Shown here one piece after another: positions 1 to 11,004 of a stretch of DNA of 64,000 nt (within the stretch, counting starts at the first letter, position 1; each line of letters starts with the position of its first letter). The stretch spans positions 620,001 to 684,000 of the forward strand of contig JAACJM010000004.1 in NCBI GenBank assembly GCA_013368315.1. The letters are read 5' to 3'. The DNA is from Tetrapyrgos nigripes. Lineage: Eukaryota > Basidiomycota > Agaricomycetes > Agaricales > Campanellaceae. The translations under genes were made by a program, and so were the position numbers. The notes under the pieces were generated by a model. The model saw nothing but the letters and a program-made list of their open reading frames with translations. It was not told the origin of the DNA and ran no database searches.

Positions 1-154
1 TGGTACTGAACTCGCAACCGGAACGGGAGAGGGTTCAACCACGACGACGGAGAAAGATGGAACGCCTGCAGCTGCATCAGCTTCAGCACCGACGTCAGAA
101 AAGAAGGATACAGGCGCAATGCAGGCCGATGATGATGAAGCAGTCGAGTATTAA
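1..154 (+). CDS. 3' end of an unidentified protein-coding gene
   Basis: An open frame enters from the left edge and ends at TAA (152-154). The visible 50 residues are low-complexity, rich in Thr, Ala, Ser, Lys and Glu, and finish with an acidic tail (QADDDEAVEY). Such tails occur on many nuclear or cytosolic proteins, so no family can be named. The only support is the open frame and its coding-like composition; the rest of the gene lies outside the window. Confidence 0.55.
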   Translation, partial: GTELATGTGEGSTTTTEKDGTPAAASASAPTSEKKDTGAMQADDDEAVEY

Positions 155-687
155 TAGGTCTAGGTACTTGGCATTAGTGTTCTTCTGTGCTTCTGGAGAT
201 AGCGAATGAGAGAATACTTGTTCTTTATTCTTTTTTGGTTCAGGTGTGTATGTATGGTTTTTACTACTGAGGAAGTGATAGACTAACTCTTTCTCAACTA
301 CCTGCCAGTTACGCTTTATTTTTCGTGCGTTCTTTCTTCCCTCATTTCTGACTTACTCTGTTCATTGCTCTCCTTCGTTCATGCGTCTTTCATCCATCAC
401 ACCCAAGCTCTCTCCTATTTTCATTTTTTTCATCTTTTTCAGCCTGCCTTTTTGCTCTTTACTTTGTGCTTTTATATGCGTTCGTGATCGCACCGTGCTC
501 GGTCGGTCGTTGCTCTGCATCGTCTAAGTATACTCAGTATCTGACACTGTTCCGTTGTCACTATTAACACCGTTAGCCATGAACACGCGTTTTCTTTGAA
601 AGAGATAAAGCAAATATACGCCGGATCCTGGTCGTTACAGACGACGGTGTCCGTAAAATAAATTCTCGGTAACTCAGATAGCAGACA
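155..687. other. Intergenic, no gene seen
   Basis: Pyrimidine-rich AT-leaning DNA (long T/C runs around 330-470) downstream of the partial gene. The only long open frame on the minus strand (472-708) has no coding character. It probably contains the 3' UTR of the upstream gene. Confidence 0.5.
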
Positions 688-1086
688 GTGGGTGTAGATA
701 TGCTCCATGACAGCTTGTGCCGGCTTAGCACAACGCTTCTTCGATGTGCTCTAGTGGAGGAGTTGTATCTGCAGAGTTGCAGGGTTGAAGAGCATGGTTC
801 GTTCGGGGAGTACCGCTCTCTGACCTTGGATGGTGCTTGCCTCACAAAGCATAGTTTCCAGAGATTGCTGGAAATGACCCTAACTCTCCACATTCTTGCC
901 CTCGAAGTCGATTTCTCTTCAGTGACAAACGAGCTTTTTTTTTTTGGTTCTGACCGCCTCCAACAGAGGGTTAGGAGGAAGAGATCTTGTTCTACAATTG
1001 AGTTGTCTTCATCTTTATTTTTGGTTCTGGTGGCCTTTGTAATTTGGGGCTCGCTGTACGTCCAGAAACAGAGCTCATCTATATGA
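688..1086 (+). pseudogene. Leucine-rich-repeat-like relic, possibly of an F-box protein
   Basis: A 132-codon frame contains stretches such as LVEELYLQSC and RSLTLDGACLT, which resemble the loose leucine-rich repeats behind fungal F-box domains. No F-box motif, splice pattern or convincing start is visible, and the frame degrades into poly-T (about 930-945) and unstructured sequence. I read it as a decayed fragment. It could also be a chance open frame. Confidence 0.25.
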
Positions 1087-1504
1087 TGATTGAATCTCGA
1101 AGGTGCTTCACCGTCCCTTCCATACTCAATGTGGGTCTCAAGAAATTTGGATGATTTGCTACCAATTTGCTACTGGATAAAAACGCTAATATCTGCCGTG
1201 GCAGAAATGGTGTATTTTCTATTGCTACGGTGCTCGCCTTTGTATACGCTTTGCGTAAAGCTTCGGTCATCGACTCGCTCTGTGGTATTCAGCTGAACTT
1301 ACTGTACACGTTGACTCACCCTGACCCCTGTGTCTTAGGTTCTTAAGTCAAAGTACTTAGGCTGCCAGCTCTTTGACGATAGCCACTAGACATCCTCATC
1401 CTTTATTACTCTACTGTCCGGTTCGAAGCCAAATTTCCCTACTACTTATGTATGTATACTAGGAGTAATGACCGTTTGGCCCCTCTGCGAACTCGATTCC
1501 ACAT
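1087..1504. other. Intergenic, no gene seen
   Basis: Short overlapping frames on both strands without recognisable motifs. A GGTTCGAAGCC string at about 1418-1428 resembles a tRNA T-arm, but no cloverleaf can be built around it. Confidence 0.4.
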
Positions 1505-3242
1505 TCAGGATGTCCCCCCCCCCGGTTGCTCGCCACCGGCACCGTGACACGATTCACGACGCTCCAAATCAGGTACACGTATATACAGAACATCAGCGAA
1601 ATTCGTGCGATTGATCAGCTTCCGACGAATATTCAGGTTGTAAAAGAGCGTCAATGAATAGATACGGCCGACACAGAAGCCAAATATCATGGTGACTTCA
1701 ATCCAAAAGTTCAATAAGGCCAAATGTCAATGTCCCATGCCAATGCAAATGAAGGGGGAGAGGATAGGACATAGTACATACCATTACTCTGCATATCAGT
1801 CACATAAGTTACAAGACCTAGTAGTGCAGTCAGAGCAGTGAAAGAGCCGGTTTTGAGTGCGAGGGTTGCTAGACGGCGAACGAGTCTAAAATATATTTGT
1901 TTGTCTTCTTAAGCCAATTATTACAGAATTTGTCAAATGGAAAGGGGACTCACTTGGATGAAGACTTGAGCGTCCTGTCACGTTCGGTTGCTCGATAATA
2001 TAAGACCAAGATTAGGGCGATTAATAGGTCCGCCACCGTGGCGGTTGATAACCACAAACTATCGTAAGGGATAACAGAATAAGTTTGTGAGGTACGAGAC
2101 ACCATACAGAACCTGAAAGTACTTACATCACCGCAGCAGGCACGACTCGTGTACGTAGAACTTTATTTTGGGATTGGAAAAAAGTGACAACGGTGGTGAG
2201 GTACAAGGTGCTTGCAAGCTTTTACGATGCCAGCCACCAGAATTATAATTATTGAGCATTATTTTATGATCAAGGGCAGCTACTCTTAAGGTTGAAGACA
2301 GTACTTACTGATGAGAGTATCACAAGTCCTACGGCACTTGTAAGCACTTTGCTTCGCGTTCTTAACCAAGCAAACTTATAGGTCAGATAATGAGTTGAAT
2401 GCAGATGAACTCAAAACATACTTACAAGGACCAATATCTATGTAACATGAATACCTGCATGATCGATGCAGAGATACCAGTGGAAGCCAGCACTAAGCTT
2501 CTAGGCCTGCAGACGCAATCGAACAGTAAGTTATTCGAATGGCGCTTCATTTCAACATTTGACTAAAATCATTTTCTTAGCTTACCATTGTCGCATTTGT
2601 AGAGTGCCTATGTTTCCTGTGCCATGATGCATAGAGTTAGCTTCAAAGTAACTTACCGTTTTCTTGAATCGATTTTTAAAAAAAAACATGTACCTACCTT
2701 GACAGGTGACAGCATTCTAGTATATATCGTATCCAAATGATTTGAAAAATCAGGCGCTGAGTATACGGTGCAACTGTGCAAATGTGCGACTCACCAGGTA
2801 GACGTCAGTGCATTCTGCGATTATCGTAGTCATGTCACAAGCAAGGGCAGCAAAGACAGCGATCTTAACGAGAATTCCGTCGGTGTGGTAGTGGCGAAAG
2901 TAATACAATGCCTAGGTATACATAATTATATGTCAGTCCTTGTACGAGTTACGCGTACGAGCGATTGGCCTCAAGAGTCCAAGTCGAGATGAGGCCCAGG
3001 CTCTGACTCTGTGAAAACCATAAACTGTTCAGAAAAAGAAAAAAACTGTTACTCACCCAATCAATCACTAACACACACAGCATCAAGTTCAACCATGTTC
3101 CTATGAGCGTTGACCTGTTTCCCGACGATGAAATATGGTCGACGGGCACCAGCAATGAGATAAAACTCGGAGGATCTAAGTAATTAAGAGTAGGTAGCAC
3201 GTACCCAATGACTTTGTGCAGATTGATATGAGTGGCATCCAT
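1505..3242 (-). CDS. DUF6534-family multispanning membrane protein
   Basis: A multi-exon gene. It starts at ATG 3240-3242 (MDATHINLHKVIG), continues through TLIGTWLNLMLCVLVIDW (exon 3114-3057), ALYYFRHYHTDGILVKIAVF (2911-2795), a 19-nt exon (2716-2698), WPRSLVLASTGISASIMQ and a long helix block with the ATVADLLIALILVLYYRA signature, and ends after GFCVGRIYSLTLFYNLNIRR at TGA 1505-1507. The order matches the agaricomycete DUF6534 family, integral membrane proteins with about seven helices; the motif GRIYSLTLxxNLNxR is the usual end of the last helix. Function is unknown for the whole family. All junctions I could place are GT-AG and in frame, so the gene looks intact. The family is often highly duplicated, but no second copy lies here. 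The hydrophilic tail (ERRESCHGAGGEQPGGG) is lineage-specific. Confidence 0.85.
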
Positions 3243-4383
3243 GGCACGTGCTGAAATTCCAACCGAAGACGTAGGGTGGAGAGGAAGGGGAGACTAGTAT
3301 ATAAATAGGGTAGTATGGGGAGACTAGAGACAAGGGATAATTGGAGAAGGGTTATAACTAGTTATAACCTGTCCGTCGGCGTCTACTTACACGCAACTTG
3401 TCAGTGTCAGATTTAGATTAGATTAGTAGTAACGGAACAGTCTTCGTTAGTATATACCGCTAGTCTCGCTTTCAAGAAGTAACACTCACTTTTCAATAGT
3501 GTCAATTGTGGCGCCAGCGGCCAGTGCCTGTAGGCATCACTTTAGTGATCGTCGTTTCTGGCGGCCCTCTATGTAAGTACGAGAGACGAATATGCACCAT
3601 GGTGTTTTCTTAATTTGTATGAGTTATGTTCAAAGTTTCGAACTTCGGACGTTGAAATTTAGAGGAGAGTCTAGGGGGCCGAGGCCTAGGAGGCAGCTTC
3701 GCCTCTTATTAAACAGATCTGGCCTGCACCTGCGCCTGCGGATACCTACATATTACCACTACCCTGAGACGGATGGGAGGAACAGGGGGGATCCGAATGT
3801 AAGACACTAAGGTTACTTCAAGTGTAACCAGGACCATCACGGCGACTTGAACTTGAATGCTTCAATTTACTTGTGCTTATGTAGACAAGTGAACAAAGAC
3901 TCTGAGGACGCCGACGACACCAGATGCGATACCGACGCTAACTCCCCGCCAGCCCTTCCCAGCCTTCAGTGGCATCAGAAAGAGGTATCAGAGTGTTCTG
4001 TTTGTGGTGATAGAGCCTACTGAGTCGTTGTGGGTCTCGACGGGGATGATGGTTGCAGATGAGGAAGGCTCATTCCAGTTGTGGTGGCGGTGCACTCGCG
4101 CGGGAACTAAAACGTAAGCATATGCCGAAGTTAGCCGAATTGATGTTCCCGCGGGGTTTGGCTGTCCCTTGGCATCTCTTTGGCTCTAGGGCAGTTCGCC
4201 GTGCCCGTCTATTACAAGTCTATACGGTGGTGACAGTACAGTTGTAAATCCCTGAGAGCCTGAGACTAGACAAATTGCAATTGGGCGATGTTATGTTCGA
4301 GGATCTTGTGATATCAGCAAGCTTTTGGTGAATGTGGTTGAATCGAAAGTATGCTGCTATTGATGGAATCCAGGAATACTTTG
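3243..4383. other. Intergenic, no supported gene
   Basis: Upstream region of the DUF6534 gene. A TATA-like stretch lies near 3297-3308 (tatataaatagg, readable on either strand). Short frames at 3592-3810 and 4053-4247 are Arg-rich and lack motifs. Small direct repeats (gttataactagttataac near 3350-3368; agattagattag near 3414-3425) suggest worn repetitive DNA. Confidence 0.4.
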
Positions 4384-5018
4384 CAGTGTTGCCGCGGTCC
4401 GGGTAGGTCCGGTCTTTGACCAAATTTGCTGGCCCTCGACCCGGCCCTCGAGGGTCGGGCCAAAGTTTTTCTGGCCCTGGCCCTGGACCGGTGGTCCGGG
4501 TCCAACAGGGCCGGTCCAGGTCTGGACCCGGTCCTCACAGAGATTTTATTTTTTCCTAATGGGGGAATATTAAAAGGTAGGAAAATTCACTTTAGCTACA
4601 ACCACCTTTTGAATCAGTGTAAAATTATCACTGAATGTGTGTTTCGGTGCATCAGAGCGCTGAAAAGACATTTTCAGTAACATGTCTGTGACTAATGTCA
4701 CATTTTGTCACAATCAGGGAGTTGCCGAAGCGGTCTCTTGGCTCATCGCATGGCTGACACATGGCCAAACTTAATAACCGCTGCATCAAAAAAGCTGCCA
4801 AAGACGTCGGGGACTGCGCTAGGTCGCTCAAACAAGCTCTACCGACACTTGGAACTTTGAGGTCCGACCCAGGTCCGGACCTCCTTCCCAACGCTGGACC
4901 CCGACCCGACCCTACAGGTCCAAGTCTGGCCCGGCATAGCCACTGACCCCGGACCTCGGGGTCGGTTCGGGGTCGGTTCAGGGCCACGAGGGCCATGGCC
5001 CTGACCGCGGCAACACTG
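4384..5018. mobile_element. Non-autonomous hAT element (635 bp)
   Basis: The ends are perfect 16-bp inverted repeats: cagtgttgccgcggtc at 4384-4399 and its reverse complement at 5003-5018. An exact 8-bp direct repeat, atactttg, sits immediately outside (4376-4383 and 5019-5026). A CAGTGTTGCC-type end plus an 8-bp target duplication is the hallmark of the hAT superfamily. The outer ~140 bp on each side are packed with GGTCCGGG/GGCCCTGG-like words in both orientations, as in hAT subterminal transposase-binding arrays; the middle is AT-richer. There is no transposase frame, so it is a MITE-like passenger that would need an enzyme encoded elsewhere. The perfect repeats and duplication argue for a recent insertion. 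Confidence 0.9.
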
Positions 5019-5196
5019 ATACTTTGCAATCTTGCGAGTATCGACAAATTCTGGCAAAAACAGGCTCAAAATAAATACTTATTTGATACAAGCTCTGACT
5101 ATCATACTTATAAAGCTACAAAGAAAGAATAATGTGAAATCTACGCTACCGTTGTGATACTAATATTTATATGACCGACCACAATAAAACCGTTTT

Positions 5197-6860
5197 TTAC
5201 CGCACAAAGAGCAATGCGATCAAAGTCGCCACCCCATTGAGCCCAAGCAGCGACCAGAACGAGGCTGCATACCCTGCAAACTCGTTCACATCACCTCCCG
5301 TCGTCATTTTTGTGTTGACACCTAAGGTGATCGACGCTACGACAGCAAGACCCAACGTCGCGCCAATCTGGTATGAAGTGTACATCACCGCACTGACGAC
5401 CCCTTCTTCTCCTTTCCTCGTACCCTCCATGACAACGATAGTACAGGCCACATAGGCTATACCCAGTCCAAACATCCCGATGATCATACCTGGAACTACA
5501 TGGCTCCAATATTTGCTTTGCTCATCCGAAAGTGCGAAGAGAATGGATCCAACTCCCATGAGCAGCTGTCCAGAGACCAGGAGGACGAGTCTAGGGACCT
5601 TGGGTGCAAATATCCCGGTGAGATACGCGGTAGTTCCTCCTGCGATACCGAGCGGTAAACATCTCAAAGCGGCCGATAATGTCGATGTACCCCATAGACT
5701 CGTGAAGACCTCAACCAACTGCATTTGAGTGGCGAAGACCCACCAGTAGATGGACCAACCATAGAAGAAGAGGGGTGTAAAGTTTTTATTGGTCCAGGTA
5801 CGAGGAGGTAGAGCTGGATCTTTGACTATTCGCTCGATGACGAAGAAACCGGCGAAAGCGGAGATGGAGATGACGAGAGGAGCGATGACTCTGGCAGAGT
5901 TCCATCCAGATGCACTACCTTCAGAGATGGCGAAGACGAACAGGATTAGGCCGACGGTGAGAGACGCGACGCCGGGCCAGTCGAGACTCTTCTTCTGGAT
6001 TTTCTCAACGGATGAGGTGGCACCAGGAAGGATAAACCAGGAAACAACTGAGAATGGGATAACAAGGATGGCGAGCAGGTAAAATACTGAAAAAGGAAGA
6101 AGCCGAATTAGCTGAAGTCACGAACTTAGACTCATTTCAAGACACTCACTCCAGCGCCATGACGCCTGGCTGGAAATGACTCCACCCAGAATGAAGCCCA
6201 GACAATTTCCAACTGCACCAAAGGCACCATAGACAGCATAGGCCCTGCCGCGTTCTGCAGCGTCAGGGAAAGAGGACGTGATCATAGCGATAGCCGAAGG
6301 AATGTTCATTGCGGCGCCAATTCCTTGGGCGGCTCGCAGGACGATGGCCATGATGGGATTGACGCTGGCGCCAATAGGAATACTCAGGACACCGATCAAA
6401 AGGAATCCGACGACGAAGACGGGTTTGGGGTGGAACATGTCAGAAATGCGTCCAGAAATGAGCATGAAGGCGGCAAATGTAAGAGTGTAGGCAGCAAGAA
6501 CCCATTGGATCGTGCCTTCGTCGAAACCGAGGTCTGCTTGTAGCTGAGGAAATGAAGACACTGAGTAAATTGTATTGTAAGTGACGTAGGAAAACGTACT
6601 GCAGGTAGAGCGATAATCGCTGCACAAGCATTGAAAATGTCAAAAAACTGAGCACCAGACAAGACAGCCAGGATGAGGGTTTTCCGTAGAGAAGAAAGTT
6701 GATGCTCATCCACTTTCACCTCGAGATCTGAATCCAAGGACCCTTTGGTTTTTTCATCGATGTCCCCGCAAAGAGTGGGCGTCGCGCTGAGAGGGGTATC
6801 CTTGAGCTGAGCCTCGAGATCCTGATTGTTCTGAGTAGCTGTAGTCTGAGTCGAGGACAT
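5197..6860 (-). CDS. MFS transporter, DHA2/ATR1-like (514 aa)
   Basis: Three exons (6860-6600, 6543-6150, 6086-5197) join with introns of 56 and 63 nt into exactly 515 codons including stop. A hydrophilic N-terminus of about 60 residues precedes a multispanning protein. Landmarks are IIALPALQADLGFDEGTIQW (first loop after TM1), VLAAYTLTFAAFMLISGRISD (TM2 and motif A region), GAFGAVGNCLGFILGGVI (motif C region, antiporter signature) and SQASWRW before TM6. The length and order fit 14-helix drug:H+ antiporters of the DHA2 group, close to fungal ATR1/YOR378W-type transporters that export boron, drugs or other small molecules at the plasma membrane. The substrate cannot be read from sequence. No biosynthetic cluster surrounds it, so a general efflux role is more likely than a cluster-specific one. 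Confidence 0.88.
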
Positions 6861-7362
6861 TTTGAGGGAGAGGTCTGAGAGATTCAGGAAAGAGGAAACT
6901 TGAAGGGATGAGGACTGCAGCTTGGGATCTGCGACAGAGGTTTTATATCCCTGCCACAGAGGCAGGTCCCGATTGCGTTCGGTTGGTAACCGTATGCATA
7001 TCTTGGCTTGAAAGGTGGCTTATTCATAGGGAGATTGATAAGTCTCCTCCAAAGAAGACGGAGTATCGCTTATAAAGGACATTCATCGATATTCATCAAC
7101 GAAGGATATGTCTCGGCGATTGAGTGGATGCTGCCCTGTTTGTCAGCTTGTTCATTACCAACAACTCAACAACTCGAAGAAACTTCAAGAGCGTTCCAAG
7201 CAGGCTTCCGAAAACGGTTGGAATAATGCGTAAGCTGGCCATGGGGTGGATGACTGCCAAGGTAAAGTTTAGGGGAAAAGTTACTTTATTTCTAAGCTCA
7301 GCTTCAATTCTGTTCTCAACTTCGACGACGCAGGATCCCTCTGTACATCTACTACTCCTCTA
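6861..7362. other. Intergenic between divergent genes
   Basis: It separates the start of the MFS transporter (minus) from the start of the unknown plus-strand gene at 7363. A frame at 7124-7363 has no coding character, although an upstream exon of the 7363 gene cannot be excluded (tctaatgcag just before 7367 could be an acceptor). Confidence 0.4.
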
Positions 7363-8651
7363 ATGCAGTCCGATGACGATTTAGAGGTCTTCATTTACAC
7401 TCTCAACCCGGAAAACCCTTTCAAAGAGGGTGACGGTAAAACAGATGCTTTGCCCAACGCATCCAAATGGGGTAGTGGAGCGGAAAGTATTCACGCAAAG
7501 GCTCTCTTCCGTCTCGCCATCTTCCTCCATTCAGCTTTTCTAGCGGTGGTCAATGCAAAATGCCCAGTCAACGACAGATTGCACCAGCTGCGTATCGTTA
7601 TGGGTAAAAATAAATCTGAGGAATTGGGATACATAAGAGATGCTTACAAGGTTCGTACGGTGCTCATTCTTATCGTTACAGAACTAAAGTCTTATGATGA
7701 TGTCCAGGGAAAGCAATGTCTCAACAACTGTAAATGTTTTGACAAGCCTAAACGCTTCCCCAAAGACATGCTCCCTTTTCTTGAGAAGGGGTTTCAGATG
7801 TGGAAAGATCGCTACAGAGCTTATAAGAAGGAGCAGAAGAAGATGGAACAACCAAAGCTATTGAAAACCAAGGAAAAGAAGGAGCCTGCCCAGGCGTCAA
7901 AAAGTCAAGCAAAGGTGAAGGTGAAGGAAGATGAGAGTGATGAAGAAAGATCTGGAACTGGAAATCGAAACGGAAAGGGCAAAGCAAAGGAGAAATCTTC
8001 TACTAAAGTCAACGTCCTTCCATCTCCTCCCCGCACCCCGCACCGCAGCAGTACTAGCAGATCCAAGATCATAGATGCTTTGGATTTACTGGATCTGGTC
8101 ACAGGTACAAATGTCTCACTTGGTTAATCTGGTCAACTTACAAAGGATTTCTGCCGGTAGATTCTGAGACTATGACCCCCAGTCCCACTCCATCCACTGA
8201 GAAAAGGGCACCAGCACCTTTCCCTGATTTTTTCGGGGATCTGACCACCTCAAAGGTGCAAGCTTCTTCCTCCAAGTCACCGTGCACCCCAAAATCACTC
8301 CTGTCCTCTTCCAAGTCCGCGTCCACCCCAAAAACATTCCCATCTTCCTCCAAATTACCATACACTCCAAACTCACTCTTGTCCTCCAAGATGGCATCTG
8401 CTTTAAAACCACTCCCATCGTCCACCAGGTCAGCATCCAAGTCAAAATCACTTTCATCATCCTCCCAGGAATCCATCAAGATCTCTGACACTGACTCAGA
8501 GTCTGCCGGCGACTCCTATGAACTTAGTCTGAAGTCGGTCACTTATATTGACTCTGACGGTGACGACCACGTCGAGGTAGTTGAAACTAGCTACAAAAGG
8601 AAAAACACTTTCGACTCTCCCAAAAACCCCAAGAAGAGACGAAACAATTGA
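7363..8651 (+). CDS. Unknown Lys- and Ser-rich protein (396 aa)
   Basis: Three exons (7363-7650, 7708-8104, 8146-8651) join into 397 codons including stop; introns are 57 and 41 nt. The N-terminal ~150 residues look globular (SKWGSGAESIHAKALFRLAIF, HQLRIVMGKNKSEELGYIRD) with a cysteine pair in CLNNCKCF. The middle is highly basic (repeated KxKEKK-type runs, likely nuclear localisation signals). The rest is Ser/Thr/Pro-rich disorder with tandem SSSKxxxTPK(S/T) repeats, ending acidic then basic (KNPKKRRNN). The layout suggests a nuclear, phosphorylatable protein. I recognise no family. Alternative start exons upstream are possible. Confidence 0.6.
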
Positions 8652-9389
8652 CCGGGGGGCCCTGATTTATATATCGGGAGGAGTTCGGACTGGAAAGCTT
8701 GCCACAGACAATCAATCATCAGTTTTCTTGATTGTAAAACCTGATTTCTCGTTCATCTTTTGGAGTTGTGCAGTACTATTGCTACTTGTCCATCTCTTTT
8801 AAGTATCTTCCTCGCCACTCACATCTGTTTACCATCATCTTATCATCTTGTCCCTTGCTTTTGTATACCTTTAATCCCTCTGTTGTATACTACGCTGTTG
8901 TATGGTGATTTTTTGGAGAGCGACTTTTCGTTCACTACTGCCATTATCTATTACCGTTTGTATTTCAACAATATAACCGGTTCATTGCAAACCGGTGAAC
9001 CTCGGCCTAATATGCGCATCAGTGACCGACTCTGAGGCATCATGTCGAAAGCCTGTGTTCACTACGCCGATGCAGTTTTATACCCATCGTATAGTCCCAA
9101 GCCATCTACTGTGAACTTGACATTATCGCATGGATTAGCTTTTTCTCGGCGTAGGATTATGTTCGTCATACAGTGATACAATTTCGTTTATAGAAAGGAT
9201 ACACATGGATCGACAGGGAAGAAAGTTCGGCGGACTATCTGTGCAATGTGTTCCATCGGCCATTGGCATCATACTGCTCCTAGGTTAACACACCCAATAA
9301 TGGATGGGCCCGACCTGCTTCACCTGTACCACCTCTCGATCCTTCCCAAAACGTGCCAGACAACAACAGCAACAGGGGGGAAAAATAGA
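8652..9389. other. Intergenic, no gene seen
   Basis: T/C-rich 3' flank of the preceding gene, then unstructured sequence. No repeat or RNA gene is apparent. Confidence 0.45.
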
Positions 9390-9717
9390 TCAATGCAAAG
9401 GAGCTGTTGAAGATTGAGCAGCCATTGCCATCTTAGCCTTCAGTTCCTCAAGTTGACGACGAGTGGACACGAGAGGACTAGACACCATGAACAAATTAAC
9501 GACAGTCAGTAAAAATACGACCATGAATCTCGACTACAGGAGAGTCCAACTCACCTAGGGTTTGCATACTGTGATGCAACAAAATAGGCAAGGGATGCTT
9601 GTATGCTACCCCAGACGAGGAGAGTCTGTGTGTGAGTGCGGTGTGAGGAAAGACGAGAAACGAAGGACTTTAATGGGTAGAACGCACCGTGCGGCTGGCG
9701 ACAAGGGTGTTATACAT
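9390..9717 (-). CDS. Small single-pass membrane protein (62 aa)
   Basis: Three exons (9717-9688, 9625-9555, 9477-9390) join into exactly 63 codons, with introns of 62 and 77 nt. The product starts MYNTLVASRT, has one hydrophobic segment (TLLVWGSIQASLAYFVA, about residues 11-27), then SQYANP and an amphipathic charged tail (STRRQLEELKAKMA). Consistent splicing of so small a protein strongly suggests a real gene. Size and topology recall small accessory subunits of mitochondrial inner-membrane complexes, but I cannot match it to a named subunit. It ends at TGA 9390-9392. Confidence 0.6.
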
Positions 9718-9805
9718 GTTGCAGGTAGAGGCGAGTAGTTTGTTTGCTTGAGAGAACTCTTCGAGGATGTTTGTTGAACTGAGGGATTCCAGACACCTAC
9801 CTCTG

Positions 9806-9813
9806 TATTTATA
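9806..9813 (-). promoter_or_regulatory. TATA box of the 62-aa gene
   Basis: TATAAATA reads on the minus strand about 90 bp upstream of the ATG at 9717, a plausible core-promoter position. It is inferred from position and sequence only. Confidence 0.45.
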
Positions 9814-9819
9814 TGCACC

Positions 9820-10340
9820 GCTCGACAGGACTACCCGAGCCCGTCGCCCGTACTTGTTGCACAGTAGCTGGCGTCATTCTGCGTCATTGAGCCCATAAGA
9901 GTCTAGCTAGTGTTCTTTGCGAGTCCAGGAGAGTATCTCGAACGTTCCATCTTCTACAGCGACGCGTTCCAGACCAATGAGACCATGGAGGTAGTGGAAA
10001 AGACCGGAAATATGGTCTAGACCTTCGGGTCTACGTCTTTTCCGCGGCCCGCCAACGCGCGCGGCGGGCAATCCAAAACGGACGATGACAGAAACTTGAC
10101 CACATAGACTTTTTGAGCCTCGATGTCGAGTAAGATACAAACACCCATTGTACACTACATAGTGTCCTTATAATTACAAAACGGTCCATAAACACAACAT
10201 CGGAAAGCCCATAAAATCCAAAGTCCAAAAACCAAAATCAAGTCCATATCCAAGTCCCATAGAGTTCTGCACGTAGAGGAGTGGGTCGCCAGTGCTGACG
10301 AGCTGCGTTGAGATAAAGAGTATGAGTATCCTTCCTCGAC
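9820..10340. other. Intergenic with one weak minus-strand frame
   Basis: A minus-strand frame (9907-10155) contains GLFHYLHGLIGLERVAVEDG, which looks mildly protein-like. It has no good start context or splice support and overlaps GC-rich sequence (cgcgcgcggcgggc near 10057). I do not call it a gene. Confidence 0.3.
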
Positions 10341-10943
10341 TCAAGGAATCGTCCTCCCGCTCCTTCCACTCTTCCTCGCCGCACCCGTCTTCGGCCTATT
10401 TCCCGTTGCCGCCAACTCAGAGTTCGGTACAACCACCATATCCGTCCTATCCTCGTGTTCCTCCTTCACTGCAATAAGCTGGAACGATCGCAGAAGTTGT
10501 TCAGTGGACAGTCGCGGTTCATGCAAAGCGTCTTGGGGAAAATAAAGAGTAGGAGGCGGAGCGAAGGTAAAGGCGGGTTCAATGTCTGCCTTGTCTGTTT
10601 CTTGGTTTGGGTTTGAGGATGAATCGGGTTCGACTTGAAAGTCGTCTGAATCGCGTTTGGCGAGACCTATCCCCGAGTGAAGTTTGAAAAAACGAGAGCC
10701 GAGTGAAGAGCGGTTTGGCTTGTATGTTGTGGAAGAGAAGTAAACTGCATCCTGGAGAGGCGGGAGTCCGAGTGCTTGACGGACTTGTTTCCACTGTCCT
10801 TCGATGTGGAGGATTGAAGGTGGTGCACTAGCTTGCAATTGGGACGTGTACCCGCCAAAGAAGAGACGTTGAATAAGAAGAATGAGTATGAAGGTTCCTG
10901 GTATAATGATGAAGTTTCTTGCTGGATGACGTTTGGTATGCAT
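10341..10943 (-). CDS. Hypothetical membrane-anchored protein (200 aa)
   Basis: A single exon from ATG 10943 to the stop at 10341. A short basic head (MHTKRHPARN) precedes one hydrophobic segment (FIIIPGTFILILLIQRLFF, about residues 11-29), then about 170 hydrophilic residues, Ser/Pro/Asp-rich with a basic end (KTGAARKSGRSGRTIP). This suggests a type II or N-terminally anchored membrane protein. No domain is recognised. It is divergent from DLD1, with only about 61 bp between the two start codons. Confidence 0.6.
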   Translation of the reverse strand: MHTKRHPARNFIIIPGTFILILLIQRLFFGGYTSQLQASAPPSILHIEGQWKQVRQALGLPPLQDAVYFSSTTYKPNRSSLGSRFFKLHSGIGLAKRDSDDFQVEPDSSSNPNQETDKADIEPAFTFAPPPTLYFPQDALHEPRLSTEQLLRSFQLIAVKEEHEDRTDMVVVPNSELAATGNRPKTGAARKSGRSGRTIP

Positions 10944-11004
10944 GGTGGTAAAGAAGCAAGGTGTTTGCCGGTCCGACTTGGCCGACTTGAGCTCAACTTT
11001 GTCG
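10944..11004. promoter_or_regulatory. Very short shared divergent promoter
   Basis: The ATGs of the hypothetical membrane protein (minus) and DLD1 (plus) are about 61 bp apart. Unless one transcript starts inside the other gene, both must use overlapping control sequences here. No TATA box is obvious. Confidence 0.4.

Noticed and set aside
1400..1440. tRNA-like T-arm (ggttcgaagcc)
   Set aside because: No acceptor, D-arm or anticodon stem can be paired around it.
8138..8491. Minus-strand acidic repeat frame (EEDGNVFGVDADLEEDRSDF)
   Set aside because: Reverse of the SSSKxxxTPK repeats of the plus-strand protein; the plus strand has consistent splicing.
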